Assembly (NCBI GenBank): GCA_964477735.1
Contig: CAYZFD010000001.1
Coordinates: 87,149-151,148, forward strand
DNA from: CAYZFD01 sp964477735
GTDB lineage: Bacteria > Bacteroidota > Bacteroidia > Flavobacteriales > Flavobacteriaceae
DNA: 64,000 bases
Direction of reading: 5' to 3'
Shown here: positions 1 through 7,686 of the stretch, piece after piece
How the letters are laid out: every line of letters starts with the position of its first letter
How positions within the stretch are numbered: position 1 is the first letter of the stretch
Program-made: the position numbers and the translations under genes
Notes under the pieces: generated by a model
What the model saw: only the letters and a program-made list of their open reading frames with translations
Database searches by the model: none
What the model was told of the DNA's origin: nothing

Positions 1-1097
1 TTGACAAAAACTGAGGCTGCAGTTACGCCATTAGGAACTATAATTTCCCAGTTAGAAAAAGTTAATTTTCCACTGTTGTAGTTTGTTGCAACACCATCAT
101 TATCGAGTTCAACATCTTTGCCTGCTGGAAATCCAGAAGCAAACACGTTGTTGCTGGTACCCATTGCATTACTTCTATAGTCGGCATATTCACCATCAGC
201 TGTGGTGGCATTTCCAACAAGTGTGATGTTGTTTAGTGTGAATGAACCTTCTGCGGCACCTTCGGGGCCGTCAATTTCTAATCCATGATCAGACACATCA
301 CCTAGCACAACCATTGAATTTGAAACAGTTCCACTATAGGCTTGGTCGATGTCTAAACCATCATCACCCTGTGCCCAAACCAGCAAGTTTGAAGCATTTA
401 CTGTGCCACCAAAGAACTCAATACCATCATCAACATTTCCAACAACTTCAATGTTTTGGATGACAGTTCCAGAACCAACACCTCCTAATGTTAAGCCATT
501 GATTTCGTTACCTTCTCCAATAAGTGCTCCACCGTGGCGAATAGAAATATACTTCATGGTCCCAGAATTATCAGTGGGATTACTTCCGCCGTAAAGGCCA
601 TTGGTATCAGAAACAGGAATTCCCTCGATTTGGATTTCAGAAACGTCGTTTTTCAGAGAAGCAGGGGCGTTTCCAAGCACCAGTAAACCTCCCCATAAAC
701 CTCGGTTGTTTTGGTTTAGGTTTCCGCCAAACTTTTGACCTACCTGAATATCATCAGCAACTGAGGTCATCACGATGGGCTTATCAGCAGTGCCTTGGGC
801 ATCAATCTTGGCTCCTCTAGCAATAATGAGTGTGCTGGCATTGGTGCCTGTACCTCCTTCGGCCTTAAGAATAGTTCCGGCTGGGATGGTCAAAGTAGCC
901 CCATTGGTGACTGTTACACGCCCAGAGATTGTCCAGATGTGATCAGCAGACAAAGTTTTACTTTCTGTAATCTGTCCTTTAAGCACGTAAGATTCTGTTG
1001 TTTGAGTGTCATCAATAACAACGCTATCGTCAGAACAAGCCGTAAAAGCTAGAAATGATAGGGCTATTAAATAGTTGGTTTTTCGTAACATTTTCAT
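1..1097 (-). CDS. Surface-type lipoprotein, beta-helix-like, 3'-truncated by window edge
   Basis: Reading the minus strand from an ATG at 1097 gives an open frame that runs off the left edge, about 365 residues with no stop. It begins with a lipoprotein signal (FLAFTAC, Cys about residue 21) followed by SDD, which resembles the acidic surface-export signal described for Flavobacteriia lipoproteins. The body repeats short Gly/Asn/Val-rich strands (for example TVTNGATLTIPAGT and GTVIQNIEVVGNVDDGIEFFGG), typical of right-handed parallel beta-helix proteins. Proteins of this look are common in Flavobacteriia without an assigned function. The frame is lost to ORF callers only because the stop lies outside the window. 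Function unknown; an adhesive or glycan-binding role is a guess. Confidence 0.8.
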   Translation of the reverse strand, partial: MKMLRKTNYLIALSFLAFTACSDDSVVIDDTQTTESYVLKGQITESKTLSADHIWTISGRVTVTNGATLTIPAGTILKAEGGTGTNASTLIIARGAKIDAQGTADKPIVMTSVADDIQVGQKFGGNLNQNNRGLWGGLLVLGNAPASLKNDVSEIQIEGIPVSDTNGLYGGSNPTDNSGTMKYISIRHGGALIGEGNEINGLTLGGVGSGTVIQNIEVVGNVDDGIEFFGGTVNASNLLVWAQGDDGLDIDQAYSGTVSNSMVVLGDVSDHGLEIDGPEGAAEGSFTLNNITLVGNATTADGEYADYRSNAMGTSNNVFASGFPAGKDVELDNDGVATNYNSGKLTFSNWEIIVPNGVTAASVFV

Positions 1098-1237
1098 TGT
1101 TTAAATATTTTTCACAAAAAAACCGCATCAATTTAAACTTAGCGTTAGCTTGGGCTTAAGCTTGCATAAATAAAATGTTAGGAAATTGTTGCCGACTTTC
1201 AATTCGAGTATTCAAACGAAATGCTTAATTTTCACAC

Positions 1238-2560
1238 ATGAATTGGGAACAACTACTTTCGCTAAAAAGGCAAGGCGACACCTCAAAAAGATTGAGAACC
1301 GAACAAGACGAGACACGTAGTGGTTTTGAAGTTGATTATGATCGAATTGTTTTTTCGGCAGCTTTTAGAAGTCTACAAGACAAAACCCAGGTGGTCCCCT
1401 TGTCCAAAACAGGATTTGTTCACACGCGTCTCACCCACAGTATAGAAGTTTCAGTGGTTGGTCGAAGTTTAGGAAGAGCTGTGGGGATGGCCTTACTAAA
1501 ACGTCACCCACACCTCAGAGAATCTTTGGGGTATCACAGTCATGATTTCGGAGCAATTGTTGCCGCAGCCAGTTTGGCACACGACATTGGGAACCCTCCT
1601 TTTGGGCACAGTGGAGAAAAAGCAATAGGAGATTTTTTTAAAAATGGTGCAGGTGCATCTTTCAAAGATCACTTGACCCCCAATCAGTTTCAAGATCTAT
1701 GCAGCTTCGAAGGCAATGCAAACGGATTTAAGATACTAACTGAACATAGAGACGGAATTCCTGGCGGTTTACGCCTTAGTTATGCCACTTTAGGCGCCTT
1801 TACAAAATATCCAAAAAAAGCCCTTCCCCACAAACCCAGTTCTCATGTAGCGCATAAAAAATTTGGTTTTTTTGATGCCCAAGCATCCTTTTTTGACGAA
1901 GTTGCCATCGAGCTTGGACTTCTCAAAGGCGATGGCACCTACCATAGACATCCGTTGGCTTTTTTGGTAGAAGCGGCGGATGACATTTGCTACACCCTCA
2001 TAGACTTTGAAGACGGCATTAATTTGGGTTGGATTTCTGAAGATTATGCATTAGAATATCTCATCAAACTTGTTAAAAACAACATTGACCGCGACAAATA
2101 CAACGCCCTCACCCAAACCGCAGACCGTGTGGCCTACCTTAGGGCTTTGTCGATTAGCACGCTTATCGAAGACGCCACAAAAATTTTCCTTGACCATGAA
2201 GATGAAATCTTAAAAGGAAATTTCGACTGCGCTTTGATGGATAAAAGTGCCTATAAAGCACAAATGCGAGACATCATTGACATCAGCATTCAAAAAGTTT
2301 ATCAATCTGAAGAGGTGTTGCAAAAAGAGTTAAAAGGATATCGTTCACTTCATACCCTATTGGATCTTTTTGTAAATGCTACTATCCATTCGGGCCAAAA
2401 CAAATGCACAGTTTTCGATAACTTAATTCTAGCTTTTTTGCCCCCCGAACACAAGAATGAATCTTGGGGTACTTACCAAAGGTTATTAGGAGCAAGTTCT
2501 TTTGTGGCTAGTTTAACCGACGGAAAAGTTTTTGAATGGCATCAGAAAATGGCAGGTTAA
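1238..2560 (+). CDS. dgt: Deoxyguanosinetriphosphate triphosphohydrolase (HD domain)
   Basis: A 440-residue cytoplasmic HD-domain enzyme that splits dNTPs, classically dGTP, into the deoxynucleoside and tripolyphosphate. The N-terminus carries the family signature (RTEQDETRSGFEVDYDR, about residues 20-36). The metal ligands are visible as H67 (RLTHS), H115-D116 (LAHDIGNPPFGH) and a later Asp in the AADDICYTLIDFED stretch. The length fits the Dgt family. The gene stands alone and converges on dxs, with the two 3' ends overlapping by 4 bp. The substrate could be another dNTP, since the family is promiscuous. Confidence 0.93.
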   Translation: MNWEQLLSLKRQGDTSKRLRTEQDETRSGFEVDYDRIVFSAAFRSLQDKTQVVPLSKTGFVHTRLTHSIEVSVVGRSLGRAVGMALLKRHPHLRESLGYHSHDFGAIVAAASLAHDIGNPPFGHSGEKAIGDFFKNGAGASFKDHLTPNQFQDLCSFEGNANGFKILTEHRDGIPGGLRLSYATLGAFTKYPKKALPHKPSSHVAHKKFGFFDAQASFFDEVAIELGLLKGDGTYHRHPLAFLVEAADDICYTLIDFEDGINLGWISEDYALEYLIKLVKNNIDRDKYNALTQTADRVAYLRALSISTLIEDATKIFLDHEDEILKGNFDCALMDKSAYKAQMRDIIDISIQKVYQSEEVLQKELKGYRSLHTLLDLFVNATIHSGQNKCTVFDNLILAFLPPEHKNESWGTYQRLLGASSFVASLTDGKVFEWHQKMAG

Positions 2561-4254
2561 ACCAGTTTCAGTAAAAAATCACAAATTTGTTGGATAGCCA
2601 ACCCAGCTTCTTGGCGTTGTTCCTCAACACTAGCTTGTTCTATAAAAGGATTGGCCACTCCAAGCAAGTGTATGTTGTTGTGCTGCTTATTTTGTTGTGC
2701 CCATTCCAGTATGGCACTACCTGCACCAGCAGCCAAAACGCCTTCTTCAACCACAACCACAGTTGCATAATCCGTGAAAAGATCGCTGAGCAACTGGTCG
2801 TCTAGTGGTACTATAAAGCCTAAATCATAATGTCCAAAAAGGAAATCGTTTTTAAGTTTTTCTAAAGCTTTCTGGACCTGATGTGCCATAGTGCCCACAC
2901 TTATCACTGCCACTTGAGTTCCCTTTTTAAGGCAGCTCCCTTTTCCAAATTCGAGTTTCTGAAAAGTGTTGTTACAAACCGCTTGAAGCACTTTTCCTCG
3001 TGGGTAACGAATGGCTATTGGTCCTTGAGTAAACTGAGCTGTATAGAGCAGATTTTGAAGTACTTCATGATTGCGTGGTGCTGCTATTACCAGGTTAGGA
3101 ATTGCTCTGAGCTGTGCCATATCAAAAAGACCATGATGCGTTGCACCATCCTCACCCACAAAACCTGCCCGATCCAAACAAAAAACAACGGGAAGATTTT
3201 GTAGGCAAACATCGTGAATGACTTGGTCGTAGGCCCTTTGTAGGAAAGTGGCATAAATAAAACAATAGGGAATCATACCTTCGGCAGCCATCCCAGCAGC
3301 CATAGTGACGGCATGTTGCTCTGCGATTCCAACATCATAAGTTCTTAGCGGAAATTTCTTTTGCATTTCCTTAAGCCCACTCCCTTCAATCATAGCCGGA
3401 CTGATGGCCACGATTTTTTCATTTTCAGCGGCCAATTTCACCATAGTTGCTCCAACAACAGACTGAAAGCTACTGCTTATTGATTTTTCAATTTTATTGG
3501 TTTCATCTTCGACTCCGGTTTTATGGGTTCTAACATGCACCACGCGAGGCTTAGAAAGTTTTAGTGCTTTGTTTAGCATCGCAATAATGGCTGGCAAATC
3601 TGTCCCATCAACAGGCCCCAAATAATCAATATTAAGACTTTCAAAAAACTGAGGAATGGCATCTTGTTTGGCCAAAGCATCGAAATGATGTCGCAAGGCA
3701 CCCACACTGGGTTCTATGCCGAAGGCATTATCATTTAAAACAATGAGAACATTGGCTTGGCAATCGCCTAAAAAATTTAAAGCTTCGAAAGCCATTCCTC
3801 CAACAATAGAGGCATCTCCAATCACTGCAATATGTTGTTTCTTTTCTTTTTTGAGGGCGCTACTAAGCGCCATTCCTGTTATGGCCGAAAGGCTGGTAGA
3901 GGCATGACCAGCACCAAATGGATCAAAGGCACTTTCGGTTTTTTTGGTGAAACCACTCAAGCCATTTTTTTGACGAATGTTACCAAAATCTGAAAAACGA
4001 CCCGTGAGGAGCTTGTGCGCATAAGCTTGGTGGCCAACATCCCATATAAGGTTGTCATGGGGGGTGTTAGAACAATAATGCAAAGCAATGCTTAACTCAA
4101 CAACTGCGAGGCTAGATTGTCTATGGCCGGCTTTTAGATTTGGGTTTTGGTGAAGTGTATGCTTAATTTCCTGGGCGAGCTGAAGCAAATCTAATACCGA
4201 CCAACTTCGAAGAATTTCGGGTTTTGAGAGTTGTGGAAGGAATTTTAGCTTCAT
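2557..4254 (-). CDS. dxs: 1-deoxy-D-xylulose-5-phosphate synthase
   Basis: A 565-residue thiamine-diphosphate enzyme of the MEP isoprenoid pathway. It condenses pyruvate and glyceraldehyde-3-phosphate to 1-deoxy-D-xylulose-5-phosphate. The TPP/Mg motif is GDAS at residues 146-149 (GDG in many homologues), completed by the downstream VLNDN. The transketolase-like middle domain carries the characteristic FVGEDGATHHGLFD. It is somewhat short for DXS (usually 590-640), mainly at the N-terminus. A -7-like box, TACATTTG on the minus strand (4259-4266), lies 5 bp before the ATG, so the mRNA may have almost no leader. It converges on dgt. Confidence 0.93.
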   Translation of the reverse strand: MKLKFLPQLSKPEILRSWSVLDLLQLAQEIKHTLHQNPNLKAGHRQSSLAVVELSIALHYCSNTPHDNLIWDVGHQAYAHKLLTGRFSDFGNIRQKNGLSGFTKKTESAFDPFGAGHASTSLSAITGMALSSALKKEKKQHIAVIGDASIVGGMAFEALNFLGDCQANVLIVLNDNAFGIEPSVGALRHHFDALAKQDAIPQFFESLNIDYLGPVDGTDLPAIIAMLNKALKLSKPRVVHVRTHKTGVEDETNKIEKSISSSFQSVVGATMVKLAAENEKIVAISPAMIEGSGLKEMQKKFPLRTYDVGIAEQHAVTMAAGMAAEGMIPYCFIYATFLQRAYDQVIHDVCLQNLPVVFCLDRAGFVGEDGATHHGLFDMAQLRAIPNLVIAAPRNHEVLQNLLYTAQFTQGPIAIRYPRGKVLQAVCNNTFQKLEFGKGSCLKKGTQVAVISVGTMAHQVQKALEKLKNDFLFGHYDLGFIVPLDDQLLSDLFTDYATVVVVEEGVLAAGAGSAILEWAQQNKQHNNIHLLGVANPFIEQASVEEQRQEAGLAIQQICDFLLKLV

Positions 4255-4258
4255 GTAG

Positions 4259-4266
4259 CAAATGTA
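4259..4266 (-). promoter_or_regulatory. Putative -7 box of dxs
   Basis: The minus strand reads TACATTTG, an exact match to the Bacteroidota -7 consensus TAnnTTTG, five bases before the dxs ATG. I see no clear TTG -33 element at the usual 19-21 bp spacing, so this is tentative. If it is used, the transcript would be nearly leaderless. Confidence 0.3.
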
Positions 4267-4303
4267 CGAGTTGAGTTTGTATTTTTAGAGCCAATAAAAC
4301 AAC

Positions 4304-4756
4304 ATGGCAGATATTTTAGATCCTTTCGACGACGTTTATTTTATGCGTAAAGCATTAGACGAGGCTAAAAAGGCTTTCGACAGGGGAGAGGTTCCGATTG
4401 GTGCCGTGATTGTGGCCAACAACCAAATTATTGCTCGGTCTCATAACCTCACAGAAGCACTCAATGATGTCACTGCTCATGCAGAAATGCAAGCCATCAC
4501 TGCCGCTGCCAACTATTTGGGTGGAAAATATTTAACAGACTGTTGTTTGTATGTCAGTTTAGAACCTTGTCCGATGTGTGCAGGAGCATTATTTTGGAGC
4601 CAAATTTCTAGGGTAGTTTATGGAGCAAAAGACCTACGAAGAAGTCGTGAGGTGAAAGGGCTGGAATATCACTCTAAAACCATTGTCGAAGGGGGAGTGA
4701 TGGCAAAAGAAAGTTCAGATTTGTTGAATCTTTTTTTTGAAAACAAAAGAAAATAA
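4304..4756 (+). CDS. tadA: tRNA-specific adenosine deaminase
   Basis: A 150-residue zinc deaminase that converts A34 of tRNA-Arg(ACG) to inosine. The zinc-binding and catalytic residues are visible: H59-A-E61 and the P88-C89-P-M-C92 motif. AVIVANNQIIARSHN and LYVSLEPCPMCAGAL are typical of TadA rather than of guanine or cytosine deaminases. It is divergent from dxs with about 50 bp between starts, and is followed by a hairpin shared with the cold-shock gene. Cytidine/guanine deaminase annotation is possible but less likely. Confidence 0.92.
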   Translation: MADILDPFDDVYFMRKALDEAKKAFDRGEVPIGAVIVANNQIIARSHNLTEALNDVTAHAEMQAITAAANYLGGKYLTDCCLYVSLEPCPMCAGALFWSQISRVVYGAKDLRRSREVKGLEYHSKTIVEGGVMAKESSDLLNLFFENKRK

Positions 4757-4757
4757 A

Positions 4758-4782
4758 AAACCCTCGCAAGCTGCAAGGGTTT
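4758..4782. terminator. Bidirectional Rho-independent terminator between tadA and cold-shock gene
   Basis: The stem pairs AAACCCT (4758-4764) with AGGGTTT (4776-4782), with a possible inner GC pairing in the loop. On the minus strand it runs into TTTTTTATTTT, a strong U-tract, so it best serves the cold-shock gene. On the plus strand the T-tract is interrupted (GTTGTTT). Confidence 0.75.
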
Positions 4783-4804
4783 GTTGTTTAAAAATAAAAT
4801 ATTC

Positions 4805-4999
4805 TCAGTTGAGGCGCTGAATGTCTGTGGCCATTTTGCCTTTTCTTCCTTCTGCTTCAGAGTATTCTACTTTGTCTCCTTCTTCAATACGCAATCCGTC
4901 TAAAGAAGTAACATGAACGAAGATGTCTTCGCCCGTTTCATCGTTGGTTATGAATCCGAAACCTTTGGATCCATTAAAAAATTTAACTGTACCAGTCAT
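4805..4999 (-). CDS. Cold-shock domain protein
   Basis: A 64-residue single cold-shock domain, a five-stranded OB fold that binds single-stranded RNA/DNA and melts mRNA structure. RNP1 is KGFGFI (residues 12-17) and RNP2 is DIFVHV (25-30). The N-terminal TGTVKFFNGSKGFG is canonical. The full-length family is about 65-70 residues, so it is complete. A minus-strand TACATTTG box about 22 bp upstream of the ATG is a likely -7 element. It is a CspA-family member; the paralogue cannot be named from sequence. Confidence 0.93.
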   Translation of the reverse strand: MTGTVKFFNGSKGFGFITNDETGEDIFVHVTSLDGLRIEEGDKVEYSEAEGRKGKMATDIQRLN

Positions 5000-5021
5000 G
5001 TAAATAAAATAAATTAAAGCG

Positions 5022-5029
5022 CAAATGTA
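5022..5029 (-). promoter_or_regulatory. Putative -7 box of the cold-shock gene
   Basis: The minus strand reads TACATTTG, an exact TAnnTTTG match, leaving a short A/T-rich leader before the ATG at 4999. No convincing -33 box is seen. Confidence 0.4.
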
Positions 5030-5041
5030 GGGATTAAAAAG

Positions 5042-5320
5042 TTAGGAATTCCTTTTATCTGACTTTTTATTTTTTTTATTCTCTTTGAAATTCAATGAGT
5101 TAGACATTTCTTCCCATTTCTCGGCGTCCATTATGTAGTCATTAAGCTTTCTTTTTTTTGACCTATCGTATAAAAACAAGGGCATGAGTACGAATGAAAA
5201 TCCCAAAACGCTCAACCCAACCACCTTTGCGCCAAGTATTGGGTTAGTTCCTTTGATGACTAGGCCAACGCCAATTCCCAGAAAAATAATCACTGTTAAA
5301 AAAGGGAGAAATACCTTCAA
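5042..5320 (-). CDS. Small two-helix membrane protein, unknown function
   Basis: 92 residues with two hydrophobic segments (about residues 4-22 and 31-50), then a charged Lys-rich C-terminal tail ending in KKNKKSDKRNS. I recognise no family. It begins 9 bp after the aspS stop and is probably co-transcribed with it. Nothing in the sequence points to a catalytic role. Confidence 0.7.
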   Translation of the reverse strand: MKVFLPFLTVIIFLGIGVGLVIKGTNPILGAKVVGLSVLGFSFVLMPLFLYDRSKKRKLNDYIMDAEKWEEMSNSLNFKENKKNKKSDKRNS

Positions 5321-5329
5321 AGATTTAGA

Positions 5330-7078
5330 TTAGGATTTTATGTTAAGGTTCAATTCTTCGAGCTGAGCACCATCGAGAGGCGCGGGGGCATCAATCATAA
5401 CATCTCTTCCACTGTTGTTTTTAGGAAACGCAATATAGTCTCTGATGCTTTCCCTACCGTCGAGAATGGCCACGAGTCTGTCTAAACCAAAGGCAATACC
5501 TCCATGTGGGGGAGCGCCATAGCGAAAAGCCTCCATTAAAAACCCAAATTGGTTTTGAGCCTCTTGTTCGCTAAAACCTAACAAATCAAACATTTGCTTT
5601 TGAAGCCATTGGTCATGAATTCTTATAGAACCTCCGCCAATTTCGTTTCCATTGAGGACCAAATCGTAGGCGTTGGCTTTAACTTCATTTGGCCGATCCT
5701 TTAACAAGGGGATTTGATCGGGTTTTGGGGCTGTGAAAGGGTGGTGCATGGCATGGAAGCGCTTGAGTTCTTCGTCCCATTCTAATAGGGGAAAATCCAC
5801 GACCCAGAGTGGGGCAAACTGATTGGGATTCCGAAGGTTTAATGATTCTGCCAAGGCCATTCTTAGTGCAGAAAGTTGTGTTCGTGTTTGGTTTAATCCT
5901 CCAGCCATTACAAAAATAAGGTCGCCAGGTTTTGCTTCAGCTTTATGAGTCCAAGCTTCTAGGGCCTTTTGGTCATAAAACTTGTCAACCGATGATTTGA
6001 TGCTTTCATCTTTGTTATAACGCACCCACATAAGGCCTTTGGCTCCAATTTGTGGGCGCTTAACCCATTCTGTCCAATGGTCGATTTCTTTTCGGGTGAA
6101 GGCAGCTCCATTGGGCACAGCGATGCCTAAAACGACTTCTTGTTGGTCAACCACTGCAAATCCTTTCCCTTGTGCCAAAATGGAGAGATCTCGAAGTTCC
6201 ATTCCAAAACGAATATCGGGTTTGTCATTTCCAAAACGCGACATGGCTTCATCATAGCTCATTCTTGGAAAAGGACCTACCTCAACATTTTTTAAGGTTT
6301 TTAACAGGTGTCGGGTGAGGCCTTCAAAAGTTTCTAGAATATCATCTTGTTCTACAAAAGCCATCTCGCAGTCGATTTGGGTAAATTCGGGTTGTCGGTC
6401 GGCCCGTAAGTCTTCGTCTCTAAAACACTTAACAATCTGGAAATATCGATCCATACCGCCTACCATCAGCAGTTGTTTAAAGGTTTGTGGGGATTGTGGT
6501 AAGGCATAAAACTGTCCAGCATTCATTCTCGAAGGCACCACAAAATCACGTGCCCCTTCTGGGGTTGATTTAATTAAATAAGGGGTTTCGATTTCTGAAA
6601 AACCTAAATCAGACAGGTAGTTTCTAACCCCCATAGCCACCTTATGTCTAAACAACAATTTGTTTTTGATGGGGTTGCGACGGATGTCTAAATAGCGATA
6701 TTTCATCCTTAAGTCTTCGCCTCCATCGGTTTCGTTTTCAATCGTAAAAGGGGGTGTGAGTGCCTGATTTAAAACCGTTAAATTTTCAACCAAAACTTCA
6801 ACATCGCCCGTTTGAATGTCTTTGTTTTTGGATTCTCTTTCAATGACAACGCCTTCCACTTGAACAACAAATTCGCGCCCCAAATTTTTAGCTTGCTCTA
6901 GCACTTTTTGAGAACTGCGTTCAGCATCAAAAATCAGTTGGGTTATGCCATATCGATCGCGCAAATCTACCCATACCACAAAACCTTTATCTCTAATTTT
7001 TTGAACCCAACCCGAAAGCACAACCTTTTGGTTTAAGTGCTGAATTCGGAGTTCGCCACATGAATGACTGCGCAACAT
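5330..7078 (-). CDS. aspS: Aspartyl-tRNA synthetase
   Basis: A 582-residue class II synthetase that charges tRNA-Asp. It has an N-terminal OB-fold anticodon domain (VVLSGWVQKIRDKGFVVWVDLRDRYG), class II motif 2 (FRDEDLRADRQPEFTQID), a bacterial GAD insertion in the middle, and motif 3 GIAFGLDRL at residues 527-535. The length matches bacterial AspRS. The archaeal-type short form is excluded by the GAD insert. Whether it is discriminating or also charges tRNA-Asn is not resolved here. It is followed by the small membrane protein. Confidence 0.96.
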   Translation of the reverse strand: MLRSHSCGELRIQHLNQKVVLSGWVQKIRDKGFVVWVDLRDRYGITQLIFDAERSSQKVLEQAKNLGREFVVQVEGVVIERESKNKDIQTGDVEVLVENLTVLNQALTPPFTIENETDGGEDLRMKYRYLDIRRNPIKNKLLFRHKVAMGVRNYLSDLGFSEIETPYLIKSTPEGARDFVVPSRMNAGQFYALPQSPQTFKQLLMVGGMDRYFQIVKCFRDEDLRADRQPEFTQIDCEMAFVEQDDILETFEGLTRHLLKTLKNVEVGPFPRMSYDEAMSRFGNDKPDIRFGMELRDLSILAQGKGFAVVDQQEVVLGIAVPNGAAFTRKEIDHWTEWVKRPQIGAKGLMWVRYNKDESIKSSVDKFYDQKALEAWTHKAEAKPGDLIFVMAGGLNQTRTQLSALRMALAESLNLRNPNQFAPLWVVDFPLLEWDEELKRFHAMHHPFTAPKPDQIPLLKDRPNEVKANAYDLVLNGNEIGGGSIRIHDQWLQKQMFDLLGFSEQEAQNQFGFLMEAFRYGAPPHGGIAFGLDRLVAILDGRESIRDYIAFPKNNSGRDVMIDAPAPLDGAQLEELNLNIKS

Positions 7079-7235
7079 AATGTCTTAGTTTGAAGCCGTA
7101 AAAATACGAAGATTGTGTCTTCTAAGATCTATATATGTATACAAACTGGGGCTATTGAATCATATTTATAAAACAAACAAGTATTTATAAATCAATGAGT
7201 TAATGCTGCAATGTAAAATTAATGTTAAGAAAATG

Positions 7236-7266
7236 TTTGAAAATAGTTAATTATGGCTTAAATTGG
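7236..7266 (+). promoter_or_regulatory. Putative Bacteroidota promoter of the MORN-repeat gene
   Basis: TTTG (7236-7239), a 19-bp spacer, then TAAATTGG (7259-7266), one mismatch from TAnnTTTG. The expected start is around 7272, giving a short leader to the ATG at 7290. It supports that ATG over the in-frame upstream one at 7263, which overlaps the -7 box. Confidence 0.5.
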
Positions 7267-7289
7267 ACGTGAATTTAATTCTACGAAAC

Positions 7290-7637
7290 ATGAAAAATTT
7301 ATTTTTTACACTAGCTCTTTTTAGTAGTATGGCGCTATTTTCTCAGCATACGACTCAGGTCGAAGACCTATCAGATGGTCTTCGAAAAATAACTACTTTT
7401 TATGAAGACGGTACCGTAAATCAAATAGGTTACATGAAGAACAGCAAACTTCATGGGGAGTGGAAATCTTTTGCGCAAGATGGCAGCAAACAAACCGTTG
7501 GTTATTTCGAGAATGGTCGAAAGCAAGGCAAATGGTTTTTTTGGAAAAAAGATGTTTTAAAAGAGGTAGATTTTAAAGACAATAAAGCTGTTTCGGTGAT
7601 TGAATGGAATAGCCAAAATGCCTTGGCCACGAAGTAA
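7290..7637 (+). CDS. Secreted MORN-repeat protein (YwqK-like)
   Basis: 115 residues from the ATG at 7290. I chose this start because MKNLFFTLALFSSMALFSQ forms a clean signal peptide and the longer frame from 7263 would begin within the putative promoter. The mature part has two to three MORN-like repeats (YEDGTVNQIGYMKNSKLHGEW, GKQ/GKW turns around residues 50-95). Such proteins are often labelled YwqK-family antitoxin in automatic annotation, but no toxin gene is adjacent and the signal peptide argues for an envelope protein. Function unknown. Confidence 0.8.
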   Translation: MKNLFFTLALFSSMALFSQHTTQVEDLSDGLRKITTFYEDGTVNQIGYMKNSKLHGEWKSFAQDGSKQTVGYFENGRKQGKWFFWKKDVLKEVDFKDNKAVSVIEWNSQNALATK

Positions 7638-7657
7638 TTATTTATAAATATAGTTTA

Positions 7658-7686
7658 AGCCACGCCAATTTGGCGTGGCTTTTTTT
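7658..7686. terminator. Strong bidirectional terminator between MORN gene and RND operon
   Basis: A perfect 10-bp stem AGCCACGCCA (7658-7667) / TGGCGTGGCT (7671-7680) with a 3-nt loop, followed by six T on the plus strand. On the minus strand it follows the RND transporter stop (7685) directly, but its U-tract there is weak. Confidence 0.85.

Noticed and set aside
242..1052. Plus-strand small frames at the left end
   Set aside because: They lie opposite the truncated lipoprotein gene, whose reading frame has a clear lipobox and repeats.
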